Positions 24,924-33,891 of a DNA stretch of 40,704 nt are shown piece after piece (within the stretch, counting starts at the first letter, position 1; every line of letters starts with the position of its first letter). Source of the DNA: Pseudomonadota bacterium (GTDB lineage: Bacteria > Pseudomonadota > Alphaproteobacteria > Micropepsales > Micropepsaceae); contig JAFEEQ010000029.1 in assembly GCA_018241025.1 (NCBI GenBank), positions 1-40,704 on the forward strand, given 5' to 3'. The translations under genes were made by a program, and so were the position numbers. The notes beneath the pieces are model-generated. The model was not told the origin of the DNA. It did no database searches and saw only the letters and a program-made list of their open reading frames with translations.

Positions 24924-25481
24924 TCAATCAAGCGAGACAACATCCGAGCCGTTTCGGCGATTTCTGAAAATCTCTCGATATCGCCTAGAAATGCGTTCGC
25001 GAAATTTCGCGATCTCACGCTCCATCTCCATAAGCACTTCAGCAGCTTCATGGCTCATCGACGATTTAAACCACTTTAGCTGATACTCCCGCACGGCCTT
25101 GAATTGCTCTTGTATCTCGTCGTCCAGAAGAGAGGACTTTAGATAGAGCCTATCTAGCCCCTCTTCTAACCCGCTCCGCGCCCTGTCATACGGCAAGACC
25201 CAGTCCGGCATTTTCGTTGCTTCATCTTCTCTACAAGTTGCTTCCCAAGCTTGTTGGATTCGAAAGTTGTGAGTTGCCTCGTAGAGCCTATCTATCTCGG
25301 CATAATAATCTTCCAGTTGGCTCAGCTGTTTTTCTGTAGCCCACCGAGCTCGATCTTCTGCCAAATGCAGCCGCGCGTGCTGCAGTGCATTCCGGTTGGA
25401 AAGCCAATTGACAAGTAACGAGATCGCACCAGCGACAATGGCCCCTGATAACGTCGCAAATATGGGAAGCCAGCTATTCAC
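24924..25481 (-). CDS. Membrane/coiled-coil protein of unknown function, probably acquired
   Basis: A 185-residue protein with one N-terminal membrane helix (PIFATLSGAIVAGAISLLVNW, about 5-26). A long charged alpha-helical region follows, with coiled-coil character (EDYYAEIDRLYEATHN, EMEREIAKFRERISRRYREIF). The GTG start gives the membrane helix at once. The coding sequence is visibly AT-richer and uses codons such as AGA, TTA-like and CTA that its neighbours avoid. It sits inside the otherwise conserved dxs-tlyA order. I recognise no family. A defence, toxin-immunity or phage-related origin is possible but not supported by a motif. Confidence 0.65.
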   Translation of the reverse strand: MNSWLPIFATLSGAIVAGAISLLVNWLSNRNALQHARLHLAEDRARWATEKQLSQLEDYYAEIDRLYEATHNFRIQQAWEATCREDEATKMPDWVLPYDRARSGLEEGLDRLYLKSSLLDDEIQEQFKAVREYQLKWFKSSMSHEAAEVLMEMEREIAKFRERISRRYREIFRNRRNGSDVVSLD

Positions 25482-25517
25482 GTGTTCGCGCGCTACCAGG
25501 AAATACGAGCGATCAGC

Positions 25518-27446
25518 CTATGCGATTTTTCCCGCTGAATCAGCTTCACTCTCGCGGCCCAGCGCAGCGAGAGCGACCGCCACGATCGCCTTCGCGTCGA
25601 GGCCGGCCGCCGCATACATCTTCTCCGGCGTGTCCTGATCGATAAAGCGGTCGGGCAGCACCATCGGACGGACCTTGAGACCGCGGTCGAGCAGGCCTTC
25701 GCTCGCAAGCTGTTGCAGCACGAAGGAACCGAAACCGCCGACCGAACCCTCCTCAATAGTGATCAGCACTTCGTGATTGCGCGCCAGGCGGCGCACAAGA
25801 TCGGCGTCGAGCGGCTTGGCGAAGCGCGCGTCGGCGACGGTCGCCGATAGTCCGTAGCCGGACAATTTTTCGGAGGCGAGCAACGCCTCATGAAGGCGCG
25901 TGCCGTAGGACAGGATCGCGATCGACGAGCCTTCCTTCCAGATCTTGCCCTTGCCGATTTCGAGCGGCACGCCTTCGAGCGGACGCTCGATATTGCCCCA
26001 ACCTTCGCCGCGCGGATAACGCAGCGCGGAGGGACGGTCGTCGATATGCACCGTGGTGGCGACCATGTGCACGAGTTCCGCCTCGTTGGCAGCGGCCATG
26101 AGCACGAAGTTCGGCAGCACGCCGAGATAGGCGATGTCGAAGGAACCTGCATGGGTCGGGCCGTCGGCGCCGACCAGACCGGCACGGTCCATTGCGAAGC
26201 GCACCGGCAGCGACTGAATCGCGACGTCGTGCACGACCTGGTCGTAGCCACGTTGCAGGAAGGTCGAATAGATCGCGCAATAGGGCTTCATGCCCTCGGC
26301 GGCGAGGCCGGCGGCGAAGGTCACCGCATGCTGCTCGGCGATGCCGACATCGAAGGTGCGCTTCGGGAAGACCTGGCCGAAGAGATCGATGCCGGTGCCC
26401 GAGGGCATGGCGGCGGTGATCGCCACGACGCGTTCGTCCTTCTTCGCCTCCATGATCAGGCTTTCGCCGAAGACCTTCTGATAGGCCGGCGCCTTGGAGT
26501 TCGATTTCTTCTGCTCGCCGGTGATGACGTCGAACTTGGTGACGCCATGGTACTTGTCGGCTGCGGCCTCTGCGGGCGCGTAGCCCTTGCCCTTCTTGGT
26601 TACGACATGGATCAGCACCGGGCCGTTCTTCATGTCGCGCACGTTCTCGAGCACCGGAATCAGGTGATCGAGATTGTGACCGTCGATCGGGCCGACGTAG
26701 TAGAAACCGAGTTCCTCGAACAGTGTTCCGCCGGTGACCATGCCGCGGGCATATTCTTCCGCCCTGCCCGCGGCGACCTTCATCGGACGCGGCAGGATCG
26801 ACGCGACTTTCTTTCCGAGATTGCGCAGGCCGCGATAAGGGCGGCTCGACACGAGGCGCGCGAGATAGGCGCTCATTGCGCCGACCGGCGGCGCGATCGA
26901 CATGTCGTTGTCGTTGAGGATGACGATAAGGCGCGCATCCATCGCGCCGGCGTTGTTCATCGCCTCATAGGCCATGCCGGCACTCATCGCGCCGTCGCCG
27001 ATGACGGCGATGACGTTGTTGTTCTCGCCCTTGAGATCGCGCGCGACCGCCATGCCGAGGCCGGCGGAGATCGAGGTCGAGGAATGCGCGGCGCCGAAGG
27101 AATCGTATTCGCTCTCGGCTCGCTTTGTGAATCCAGACAGCCCTCCACCCTGGCGCAGCGTGCGCATGCGATCACGGCGGCCGGTGATGATCTTGTGCGG
27201 ATAGGCCTGATGGCCGACGTCCCACAGGATCCGGTCCTTCGGCGTGTCGAAGACGTAGTGCAGAGCCGTGGTCAACTCGACCACGCCGAGACCGGCGCCG
27301 AGATGGCCGCCGGTGACGGAGACGACGTCGATGGTCTCGGTGCGAAGCTCGTCGGCGAACTGGCGGAGCTGGCGCTTGTCGAGTGCGCGAAGCTGATGGG
27401 GCTCATGAACTGAGTCGAGCAGTGGCGTTTTTGTGGGCAGAGCCAT
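25518..27446 (-). CDS. dxs: 1-Deoxy-D-xylulose-5-phosphate synthase
   Basis: A thiamine-diphosphate enzyme that condenses pyruvate and glyceraldehyde-3-phosphate, the first step of the MEP isoprenoid pathway. 642 residues, normal length. His48 (TGGHLG) and His79 ([11 protein letters not shown]) are the substrate/ThDP histidines, and [16 protein letters not shown] (150-165) binds Mg-Th[15 protein letters not shown] holds the catalytic glutamate, and [13 protein letters not shown] follows. Upstream lies xseB, as is usual in alphaproteobacteria. Confidence 0.97.
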   Translation of the reverse strand: MALPTKTPLLDSVHEPHQLRALDKRQLRQFADELRTETIDVVSVTGGHLGAGLGVVELTTALHYVFDTPKDRILWDVGHQAYPHKIITGRRDRMRTLRQGGGLSGFTKRAESEYDSFGAAHSSTSISAGLGMAVARDLKGENNNVIAVIGDGAMSAGMAYEAMNNAGAMDARLIVILNDNDMSIAPPVGAMSAYLARLVSSRPYRGLRNLGKKVASILPRPMKVAAGRAEEYARGMVTGGTLFEELGFYYVGPIDGHNLDHLIPVLENVRDMKNGPVLIHVVTKKGKGYAPAEAAADKYHGVTKFDVITGEQKKSNSKAPAYQKVFGESLIMEAKKDERVVAITAAMPSGTGIDLFGQVFPKRTFDVGIAEQHAVTFAAGLAAEGMKPYCAIYSTFLQRGYDQVVHDVAIQSLPVRFAMDRAGLVGADGPTHAGSFDIAYLGVLPNFVLMAAANEAELVHMVATTVHIDDRPSALRYPRGEGWGNIERPLEGVPLEIGKGKIWKEGSSIAILSYGTRLHEALLASEKLSGYGLSATVADARFAKPLDADLVRRLARNHEVLITIEEGSVGGFGSFVLQQLASEGLLDRGLKVRPMVLPDRFIDQDTPEKMYAAAGLDAKAIVAVALAALGRESEADSAGKIA

Positions 27447-27509
27447 TGTTTTGTTCTTGGCGCTCGCTGTTGGTGCAGTGCGAAAAGGTCTGCCTTTTCG
27501 GGTTCCAAA

Positions 27510-27794
27510 TCAAGCCGAACCGAGATCGGCCGGTTCCGTGCCGACCGGGCCGGAGGCGCCCTGGATGATCTTTTCGAGCCGGCCCTCGGCGGCTTTCAAC
27601 TTCTCCTCGCAATGTGCCTTCAGCGCCTGGCCGCGCTCGTAAAGGGAGATGGAGGCTTCAAGTTCCACTTCGCCCTGTTCCAGGCGGGACACGATCTGCT
27701 CGAGTTCCTGCAGGGCGGCTTCGAAGGTGAGGCCGCCGACGGGCATTGGGGACGCATCGTCGTTTTTGGTCTTGGGTGTCATTGGAACTCGCAT
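27510..27794 (-). CDS. xseB: Exodeoxyribonuclease VII small subunit
   Basis: A 94-residue protein. The conserved XseB core FEAALQELEQIVSRLEQGEVELEASISLYERG is present, followed by a helix ending in EGRLEKIIQG. It pairs with XseA to degrade single-stranded DNA. The ATG at 27794 or the one four codons later (27782) could be the start; neither has a strong ribosome binding site. The gene is 63 bases upstream of dxs. XseA is not in the window. Confidence 0.9.
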   Translation of the reverse strand: MRVPMTPKTKNDDASPMPVGGLTFEAALQELEQIVSRLEQGEVELEASISLYERGQALKAHCEEKLKAAEGRLEKIIQGASGPVGTEPADLGSA

Positions 27795-27935
27795 TAGGGG
27801 CTACATCGAACCTAGTCGTACCCGAGGGCGTCTGCCACCCGGAATCTCGAGCTGTCAGGCCACTCGAGATGCGCCGTCCTTTTCGCGTGGACAACTGTCT
27901 GATAAACGCTTTCGAAATTGTCCCGGCAACATCTT

Positions 27936-27956
27936 GCAAAGACAATCTGTCTTTGC
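27936..27956. promoter_or_regulatory. Perfect 9-base inverted repeat upstream of the sulfotransferase gene
   Basis: GCAAAGACA and TGTCTTTGC are exact inverted copies separated by ATC, 60 bases before the start codon at 28017, in the intergenic region shared with xseB. There is no following T-run, so an operator is likelier than a terminator. The cognate regulator is unknown. Confidence 0.45.
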
Positions 27957-28016
27957 GCATTTTGCACCCGCCCGCGCACTACCGGGCAAGCGTATGACTG
28001 TCCTAGGAATTTCCCG

Positions 28017-29675
28017 ATGTCCGATAACAAGCACAGCCTCGAATCCCTCGCACCCATTGCCCGCGGCGAGACATTTCCAGCCTTCGATCCCAGGGGCGTG
28101 TCGCCGGCGCAACTTCAGCAGATTCTCGAGCAGGGCATAGCCGCGCACCAAAACGGCGACAAGGAACGAGCCGAGAAGTGCTATCGCCGGGTTCTCGACG
28201 CTGCCCCCAATCAGCCCGATGCTCTCAATCTGCTTGGTGTACTTGCGGCGGAAGCTGGGCTTTACGGCATGGCCGTCGATCTCATGGATAGGGCATTGAT
28301 GACGCGGCCAAAGGATCCGCACATTCTCAACAACAAGGGTCATGCGCTTTCCGAGATGCGACGCTGGGACGAAGCGCGGGATTTTCTGGAACGAGCGATT
28401 GCGCTGAAGCCCGACTTTGACGAGGCGAAGTACAATTTGGGCCGTGTTTTGCGGCAGCTAGGGCATGTCGACAAAGCACTTCTGCTATGGCGTGACGTCT
28501 GGAAGTCGGACGACCGAGTATTTGCCGCGCTTGTTGGCATTACCGGAGTGCTAACGGACCAGGGCAAATTCGAAGAAGCGGAGCGCACCGCACGCGAGGT
28601 CATCGCGCATCTTCCGCATCGTCCTGCCGGATATATCGGCCTGGCCCATACGCATAAATTCACCAAGGACGACGGCACTCTGGAACAGATCGAGGCGCAA
28701 CTAAAGAAAGACGACGTCCCGACGGAAGACCGTGTCGCTTTGCACTACGCTGCCGGCAAGATAAGCGACGACCTCAAGAGCTACGAAAACGCATTCAATC
28801 ACTTCGACAAGGCAAACAGCATCGCGTTCCAATCCTACGACCATAAGAGGACCGAAGCCTATCGACGGCAGAAGAAGACTGTATTTTCAAAGCGTTTTTT
28901 CAAGGAACGACCGGATTGGGGATACAAGTCGTCGCTTCCGATATTCATCGTTGGAATGCCGCGTTCCGGAACCACGCTGACAGAACAAATTCTGTCGGCG
29001 CATCCGGATGTCTATGGGGCAGGCGAGATCGAATCGTTCGACAAGCTCGCTCGCTTGGCTGAAAAAATTACGCCATCCCGTGACGAATTCCCTACCAACA
29101 TGCTCAAGCTGTCAAAATTCGGAGCAGAACTGATCGGGGAACGATATATCGAGGACCTGAGGCATCGCGCAGACCGGGCGGTATCTCGCATTTCAAACAA
29201 GATGCCGCATAACTTCGAATTGCTCGGCCTGATCGCAATCACCCTACCCGGTGCGAAGATCATTCATTGCCGACGCTCGCCATTGGACACATGCCTCTCG
29301 TGCTGGACGAAAAATTTCAATGACGCGCACGGATATAACCGTTCACTCACTGACGTCGGCAGGTACTATCGCGGCTATCATGATCTCATGCAGCACTGGA
29401 GAGAGGTACTTCCTCTCGAGATTCTCGATATCGACTATGAGTCGTACACGACCGACCTGGAAGGCACGGCCCGGAAACTGATAGATTTCACAGGGCTGGA
29501 ATGGAATCCTAGGGTGTTGGATTTCTACAGCATCAATCGGCCCGTCCGGACGGCGAGTCAGTGGCAGGTTAGGCAGCCCATCTACAAAACGTCAGTCGAA
29601 AAATGGCGCAACTACATGCCATGGCTTCAGCCTTTGGTTGACGCTCTCGGACCGCTTGCGCAGGGCTTAGAATAA
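28017..29675 (+). CDS. TPR-containing sulfotransferase
   Basis: A 552-residue protein. Residues 30-270 form tetratricopeptide-like repeats (EQGIAAHQNGDKERAEKCYR, LNNKGHALSEMRRWDEARDF, YNLGRVLRQLGHVDKALLLW). The C-terminal half is a sulfotransferase: the PAPS 5'-phosphosulfate loop is at 311-321 (IVGMPRSGTTL), and HCRRSPLDTCLSCWTKNF is the 3'-phosphate-binding region. Such proteins transfer sulfate from PAPS, probably to tyrosine or a carbohydrate. The TPRs may bind a protein acceptor. The start at 28017 follows AGGAA. Base composition is clearly less GC-rich than in the dxs run. The acceptor is unknown. Confidence 0.85.
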   Translation: MSDNKHSLESLAPIARGETFPAFDPRGVSPAQLQQILEQGIAAHQNGDKERAEKCYRRVLDAAPNQPDALNLLGVLAAEAGLYGMAVDLMDRALMTRPKDPHILNNKGHALSEMRRWDEARDFLERAIALKPDFDEAKYNLGRVLRQLGHVDKALLLWRDVWKSDDRVFAALVGITGVLTDQGKFEEAERTAREVIAHLPHRPAGYIGLAHTHKFTKDDGTLEQIEAQLKKDDVPTEDRVALHYAAGKISDDLKSYENAFNHFDKANSIAFQSYDHKRTEAYRRQKKTVFSKRFFKERPDWGYKSSLPIFIVGMPRSGTTLTEQILSAHPDVYGAGEIESFDKLARLAEKITPSRDEFPTNMLKLSKFGAELIGERYIEDLRHRADRAVSRISNKMPHNFELLGLIAITLPGAKIIHCRRSPLDTCLSCWTKNFNDAHGYNRSLTDVGRYYRGYHDLMQHWREVLPLEILDIDYESYTTDLEGTARKLIDFTGLEWNPRVLDFYSINRPVRTASQWQVRQPIYKTSVEKWRNYMPWLQPLVDALGPLAQGLE

Positions 29676-29762
29676 TATTTCCTGTAACCCCTGTAATCAT
29701 TATTCGAAATGGCAGGCCTCGAAGACCGGCTCTAGAAAAAATACTTTTAGATCAATGACTTT

Positions 29763-29780
29763 GTGTCAGAATTATCACAC
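29763..29780. promoter_or_regulatory. Imperfect palindrome in the promoter region of the barrel/receptor genes
   Basis: GTGTCAGAATTATCACAC matches its own reverse complement at 14 of 18 positions (outer GTGT and ACAC exact, central AATT). It lies 117 bases upstream of the barrel gene at 29897, in a very AT-rich 220-base gap. Placement and symmetry fit an operator for the barrel-receptor unit; this is inference. Confidence 0.35.
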
Positions 29781-29896
29781 CCAGATGGCTAATTTCGGCC
29801 ATTTTGGTTTCATTGTTGCTCCGTAACTCGGCACCGGCCTAGTCTCCCGCCCAAGTTGGTATTGGACCAACGCGCTGACCCAACAAGCGGGGGACC

Positions 29897-30670
29897 ATGA
29901 AAATCCGTAAACTTTTGATGATTTCGACGACTGTCGCTGCGCTGACAGGTGCGTCGACTGTATCGGCCGATGCTGCGAGCACCTATGCCAGCATCTTCGG
30001 CGGTGCGAGCTTCCTGGGGCAGCCCCACATCTCGGGCAGTTCCTTCACCCACTACAGCACACGGTACTACATGTACTCGAAGCAGTCGGTGGATACGTCG
30101 TTCAAGACCGGCTTCGTCGTCGGTGGTAACTACGGCATTGACTGGGGCAACTTCCGCACCGAGTTGGAGCTGGCCTATCGTGAGAGCACGTCGGGAAAGC
30201 ACGGCGTAGTGAAGACGTCATATGAATTGGACCTTCGTCACTACCCGACAACGTCCGGAACGATCAGTTTCAATCCGTACACGACGTCTAAATCGACGCG
30301 AACCGTGCCCACCGCTATTCGTCTGTCCGCGTATTCGCTGATGGCGAACGTCTGGTACGACTTCCATAACTTCGAAGCCTCGACGGGCCTTACGCCTTAC
30401 ATCGGTGGCGGTATCGGTATGGCGCAAGTCAAAATCGCTGGCAGCATCGACAACAGCCGTCTCTTTGAGAAGAACGATCAAGTCTTCGCTTGGCAGGTGG
30501 GTGCTGGTGTCTCCATGCCGGTGTGGTCTGGGACCAGCCTGTTTCTCGACTATCGCTACTTCTCGGCCGACTCGGCCCACCTGTACATCGAGCCGGGCTA
30601 CCATGGTGGCGACGTGAACGCAGACTTCGACAGCCATAACGTGCTCGTCGGCCTGCGCTTCGCACTCTGA
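29897..30670 (+). CDS. Outer-membrane beta-barrel (OmpW/Omp25-like) protein
   Basis: A 257-residue exported protein. Signal peptide to about residue 27 (cleavage near ADAAS). The mature chain consists of alternating strands (FKTGFVVGGNYGIDWGNFRTELELAY, LTPYIGGGIGMAQVKIAG, AWQVGAGVSMPVWSGTSLFLDYRYF) and ends SHNVLVGLRFAL, a typical barrel terminus. This is the general opacity/Omp25-type eight-stranded barrel family. It precedes the TonB-dependent receptor gene by 32 bases with no terminator, so they are likely co-transcribed. The role could be as an accessory surface protein; not determined. Confidence 0.75.
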   Translation: MKIRKLLMISTTVAALTGASTVSADAASTYASIFGGASFLGQPHISGSSFTHYSTRYYMYSKQSVDTSFKTGFVVGGNYGIDWGNFRTELELAYRESTSGKHGVVKTSYELDLRHYPTTSGTISFNPYTTSKSTRTVPTAIRLSAYSLMANVWYDFHNFEASTGLTPYIGGGIGMAQVKIAGSIDNSRLFEKNDQVFAWQVGAGVSMPVWSGTSLFLDYRYFSADSAHLYIEPGYHGGDVNADFDSHNVLVGLRFAL

Positions 30671-30702
30671 AACCAATTCCAAAACCTGTAGGGGGTTTTC
30701 CT

Positions 30703-33666
30703 GTGAATCACGAAAAAATCACTTCCAAGGTGCTGCGCACGTCGCTGCTCGCCGGTGCCGCGCTCGTCGCGCTGTCCACCGCCGCGCTTGCCGACACGGC
30801 AGTCGAAACGGTGGTCGTCACCGGTTCGCGCCTGACGCAGACCGGTGTGGCGGCAGCCACGCCGACGGTCTCGGTCAACGCGGCCGATATCGCCAAGTCG
30901 GGCCACACGGACATCGGCGCGGTCCTCGCGCAGATTCCGCAGGTGCAGATCACTGGCGCCGACCTGACGCCGACGAACTCGAACTTCCTGACGTCGGGCT
31001 TCGGCGTCTGGAACGTCGACCTCCGCGCTCTTGGCCCGGGCCGCACGCTCGTGCTGGTCAATGGCCGTCGCCAGGTTACGGGTTCGCCGACCGGCCAGGC
31101 CGTCGATCTCAATACCATTCCGACCCAGCTGATCGACCGTATCGAGGTCATCACGGGCGGCGCCTCGGCCGTTTACGGTTCGGACGCCATGGCCGGCGTG
31201 GTGAACATCATCCTCAAGGACAATTTCGAGGGTCTGATCGCCAACGCACAGGCGGGTATCACGTCGCGCGGTGATGGTGCCGACACCTATGGCGCCCTTA
31301 CGCTTGGCGGCAACTTCCTGGATGGCCGCGGCAACGTGACCATTTCGGTCCTGTACGACCATTCCGGCACCGTGTTGTCCAAAAATCGGGACATTTCCAG
31401 CACGGACTCGACTCACGTTCCGGGCTTGCCCCCGCTGATCGGTACGCATGGCACGGTGTTCGGCTCTGCGGCATACAGCTCGTACGGTCTCAAAGGCCGT
31501 TATCGCATCGTCGGCCCGACAGGTGCCCTGTCTGGTTCGCCTGGATACGATATTGACGGCACGACCTTCAGCACCGCTGCAGATGGCTTTGACCGTAATC
31601 CGAACCGCTACATCCAGGTTCCCTTGAATCGGAAGGTGGTAAGCGCGGTCAGCCATTACGACATCACGGATGACCTTCGCTTCATTCTTGAAGCGACTTA
31701 TGCGCTCTCAAGCTCTTCGCAGCAGCTTGAGCCGTATCCGGGTTCGTCGGAAGACGGATTGTCGGCTCCGGTTTCTGCCGGTGGTACAGGCATCCTGATC
31801 CCGGTTACCAATCCCTTCATTCCCGCGGGTATTCAGACCCGTCTCGCAGCCGTTCCGGGTGCGCAGGGTCTCTATTTCTATCGCCGCTTTGCCGACCTCG
31901 GAGATCGTACCGGTTCGGTCAATCGCGACATGGAAAAGATCACCGGCGGCTTCGAGGGTAGTCTCCCGCTCGGCGATTGGAAGTGGAGCGCCTACTACGA
32001 GTGGGGTCGTACGGCCGAGAGCCAGTTCAATGGCGGCTACTACGACAAGATTCGTATGCAGCAGGCGTTGAACTCGCATATTCCGACGGGCGCCGAACTG
32101 CTCGCCGGCATTACGCCGCCGACGGGTGGCGGCGGTGCGGTTTGCGACGATCCGATTGCACGTGCAGCGGGTTGCGTGCCGATCAATCTGTTCGGTGCCA
32201 ACGCAATCACACCGCAAGCTGCAGGCTACGTTGGATCGCAGATAACCCTGCAGGACGAGGCAATCGAAACGGTTGCCCAAGCAACGGCCCACGGTACGGT
32301 CGTCGACCTGCCGGCCGGTCCGCTGCAGCTCTCGGTCGGTACGGAATATCGCCGCGAACAGGCGGATTTCGTTCCGGATCAGGGCAGCCAGGGCGGAACC
32401 GTTGCCGGTAACCAGCAGTCGGCTGTTCACGGTGCGTATCAGACGACGGAAGGCTTTGCCGAAGTTCAGGTTCCGGTCCTTGCCGATATGCCTTTCGCCA
32501 AATACGTCGAGCTGAACGGTGCGTATCGCTTTGCGCACTACAGCACGGCGGGAGACGCCGACGGCTGGCGCTTCGGTGGCAAGTGGATGCCGACCGACAC
32601 CCTGACGTTCCGTGCGACCGAGTCCTACGCGACTCGCGCACCCAACATCTCGGAGTTGTTCAGCCCCACCGCGCAAACCTTCCCGAGCATTTCGAAGGAT
32701 CCGTGTTCCAATCCGAGTCCGGGATCCTTCGTTGAGACCAATTGCAATGCGCAGATCGCGGCGCTCGGACCGGGGTATGGCGGTGAGCCCTCTTCTCCGA
32801 ACTATAACCTTCCGGGTGGACAGGCGGCATTGCAGGGCGTCGGCGGCTATACGTCGGGCAACCCCACCCTCAAGCCTGAGACGGCGCACACCTTCACGGG
32901 TGGCGTGACCTATCAGCCGGAATGGTTGCCGGGGTTCCAGGCGACGGTCGACTACTACGACATCCGGGTGAACGGTGCGATTGGAAGCCTGTCGTCCAAT
33001 GACACCCTGAATGCCTGCTATCAGGCGGATCCGGCCCTGTTTGCCACGAACATCTTCTGTCAGCAGATCATTCGTGCGCATGACGCGGGTCTGGGTCCGA
33101 TCATCAAGCAGATCAACTTCCCGACCTTTAACCTGGGTTCGATCAAGACCTCCGGTGTCGACGGCAGCTTCGCCTACGCCTTCGACATGGCCGATCTTGA
33201 TGACAGCCTGGCCGATGCGGGCAGCTGGTCACTCAGGCTCGATCTGACCTACCTCGACAGCTACACGACCGATCCGGGCATTGCCGGCACCACGCCGATC
33301 TACAGTGCCGGTACGACGGAACTGTCGCGCTGGAAGGGCGTGTTGCATGCGACCTACGAGAACGGTCCTGTCTCGGTCTCGACGACGTTGCACTACACCA
33401 GCCCGGTGCTTGTCGATAAGACCGGCACGGTTCCGCTCGACGATCCGGCGAACAAGGTCACGTCGTTCTGGTACCTGGACTTCCAGGCCGGCTACGACAT
33501 CACCAAGACCTGGAACGTCTATGTCGGCGCGCACAACCTGCTCGACACCCGTCCGCCGGAAGTCTTCCCCGGCTCGGGTTACGACACGACCGGCACCAGC
33601 ACGGACGCGAACGCGTACGATCCGATCGGCCTGTACATGTATGCAGGCGTGAACGTGAAACTCTGA
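30703..33666 (+). CDS. TonB-dependent outer-membrane receptor
   Basis: A 987-residue receptor. The GTG start follows GGGGG. Signal peptide 1-30 (ALA/D); the TonB box is ETVVVTG at about 35-41. The plug domain follows (VNGRRQVTG..., IEVITGGASAVYGSDAMAGVVNIILK), then a 22-strand barrel ending in YMYAGVNVKL. Three cysteine pairs, in AVCDDPIARAAGC, DPCSNPS..NC and NACYQ...IFC, probably form disulfides in external loops. The long form with GSDAMAGVVN is typical of Caulobacter/Sphingomonas receptors for sugars, peptides or aromatics; the ligand is unknown. Arg CGT and Gly GGT are frequent, suggesting high expression. A terminator follows. Confidence 0.93.
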   Translation: MNHEKITSKVLRTSLLAGAALVALSTAALADTAVETVVVTGSRLTQTGVAAATPTVSVNAADIAKSGHTDIGAVLAQIPQVQITGADLTPTNSNFLTSGFGVWNVDLRALGPGRTLVLVNGRRQVTGSPTGQAVDLNTIPTQLIDRIEVITGGASAVYGSDAMAGVVNIILKDNFEGLIANAQAGITSRGDGADTYGALTLGGNFLDGRGNVTISVLYDHSGTVLSKNRDISSTDSTHVPGLPPLIGTHGTVFGSAAYSSYGLKGRYRIVGPTGALSGSPGYDIDGTTFSTAADGFDRNPNRYIQVPLNRKVVSAVSHYDITDDLRFILEATYALSSSSQQLEPYPGSSEDGLSAPVSAGGTGILIPVTNPFIPAGIQTRLAAVPGAQGLYFYRRFADLGDRTGSVNRDMEKITGGFEGSLPLGDWKWSAYYEWGRTAESQFNGGYYDKIRMQQALNSHIPTGAELLAGITPPTGGGGAVCDDPIARAAGCVPINLFGANAITPQAAGYVGSQITLQDEAIETVAQATAHGTVVDLPAGPLQLSVGTEYRREQADFVPDQGSQGGTVAGNQQSAVHGAYQTTEGFAEVQVPVLADMPFAKYVELNGAYRFAHYSTAGDADGWRFGGKWMPTDTLTFRATESYATRAPNISELFSPTAQTFPSISKDPCSNPSPGSFVETNCNAQIAALGPGYGGEPSSPNYNLPGGQAALQGVGGYTSGNPTLKPETAHTFTGGVTYQPEWLPGFQATVDYYDIRVNGAIGSLSSNDTLNACYQADPALFATNIFCQQIIRAHDAGLGPIIKQINFPTFNLGSIKTSGVDGSFAYAFDMADLDDSLADAGSWSLRLDLTYLDSYTTDPGIAGTTPIYSAGTTELSRWKGVLHATYENGPVSVSTTLHYTSPVLVDKTGTVPLDDPANKVTSFWYLDFQAGYDITKTWNVYVGAHNLLDTRPPEVFPGSGYDTTGTSTDANAYDPIGLYMYAGVNVKL

Positions 33667-33690
33667 TCCCAAAAGGATCGGTGTAAAGAC

Positions 33691-33725
33691 AACGGCGGCC
33701 CCAAAGGCCGCCGTTGTTGTTTTTG
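33691..33725 (+). terminator. Rho-independent terminator after the TonB-dependent receptor
   Basis: AACGGCGGCC and GGCCGCCGTT form a perfect stem of 10 bases around CCAAA, followed by GTTGTTTTT, 25 bases after the receptor stop. Confidence 0.9.
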
Positions 33726-33891
33726 GGCTACCCTTTCCCCGAAGCAGGCCGGTGCGCCCTGCGCGCGCAGGACCGCGCTTCGAAGCGCAAAGTCCGCCAG
33801 GGGATTGGTTCGTGAAATCGGCTCGTCAACGCAACGTGCCGGCAGCGCGCAGCTTCGTCTTGCGGCACGAAGACTGTACGCCGGAGTCAGC

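Noticed and set aside
24800..25051. An 83-codon minus-strand ORF between tlyA and the coiled-coil gene
   Set aside because: It overlaps the coiled-coil gene in another frame and shows no ribosome binding site or domain.
25890..27413. A 507-codon plus-strand frame opposite dxs
   Set aside because: Antisense shadow of dxs with no motif.
29855..29871. GTTGGT-ATTGG-ACCAAC hairpin in the leader of the barrel gene as a riboswitch
   Set aside because: Only a six-base stem and no conserved aptamer blocks.
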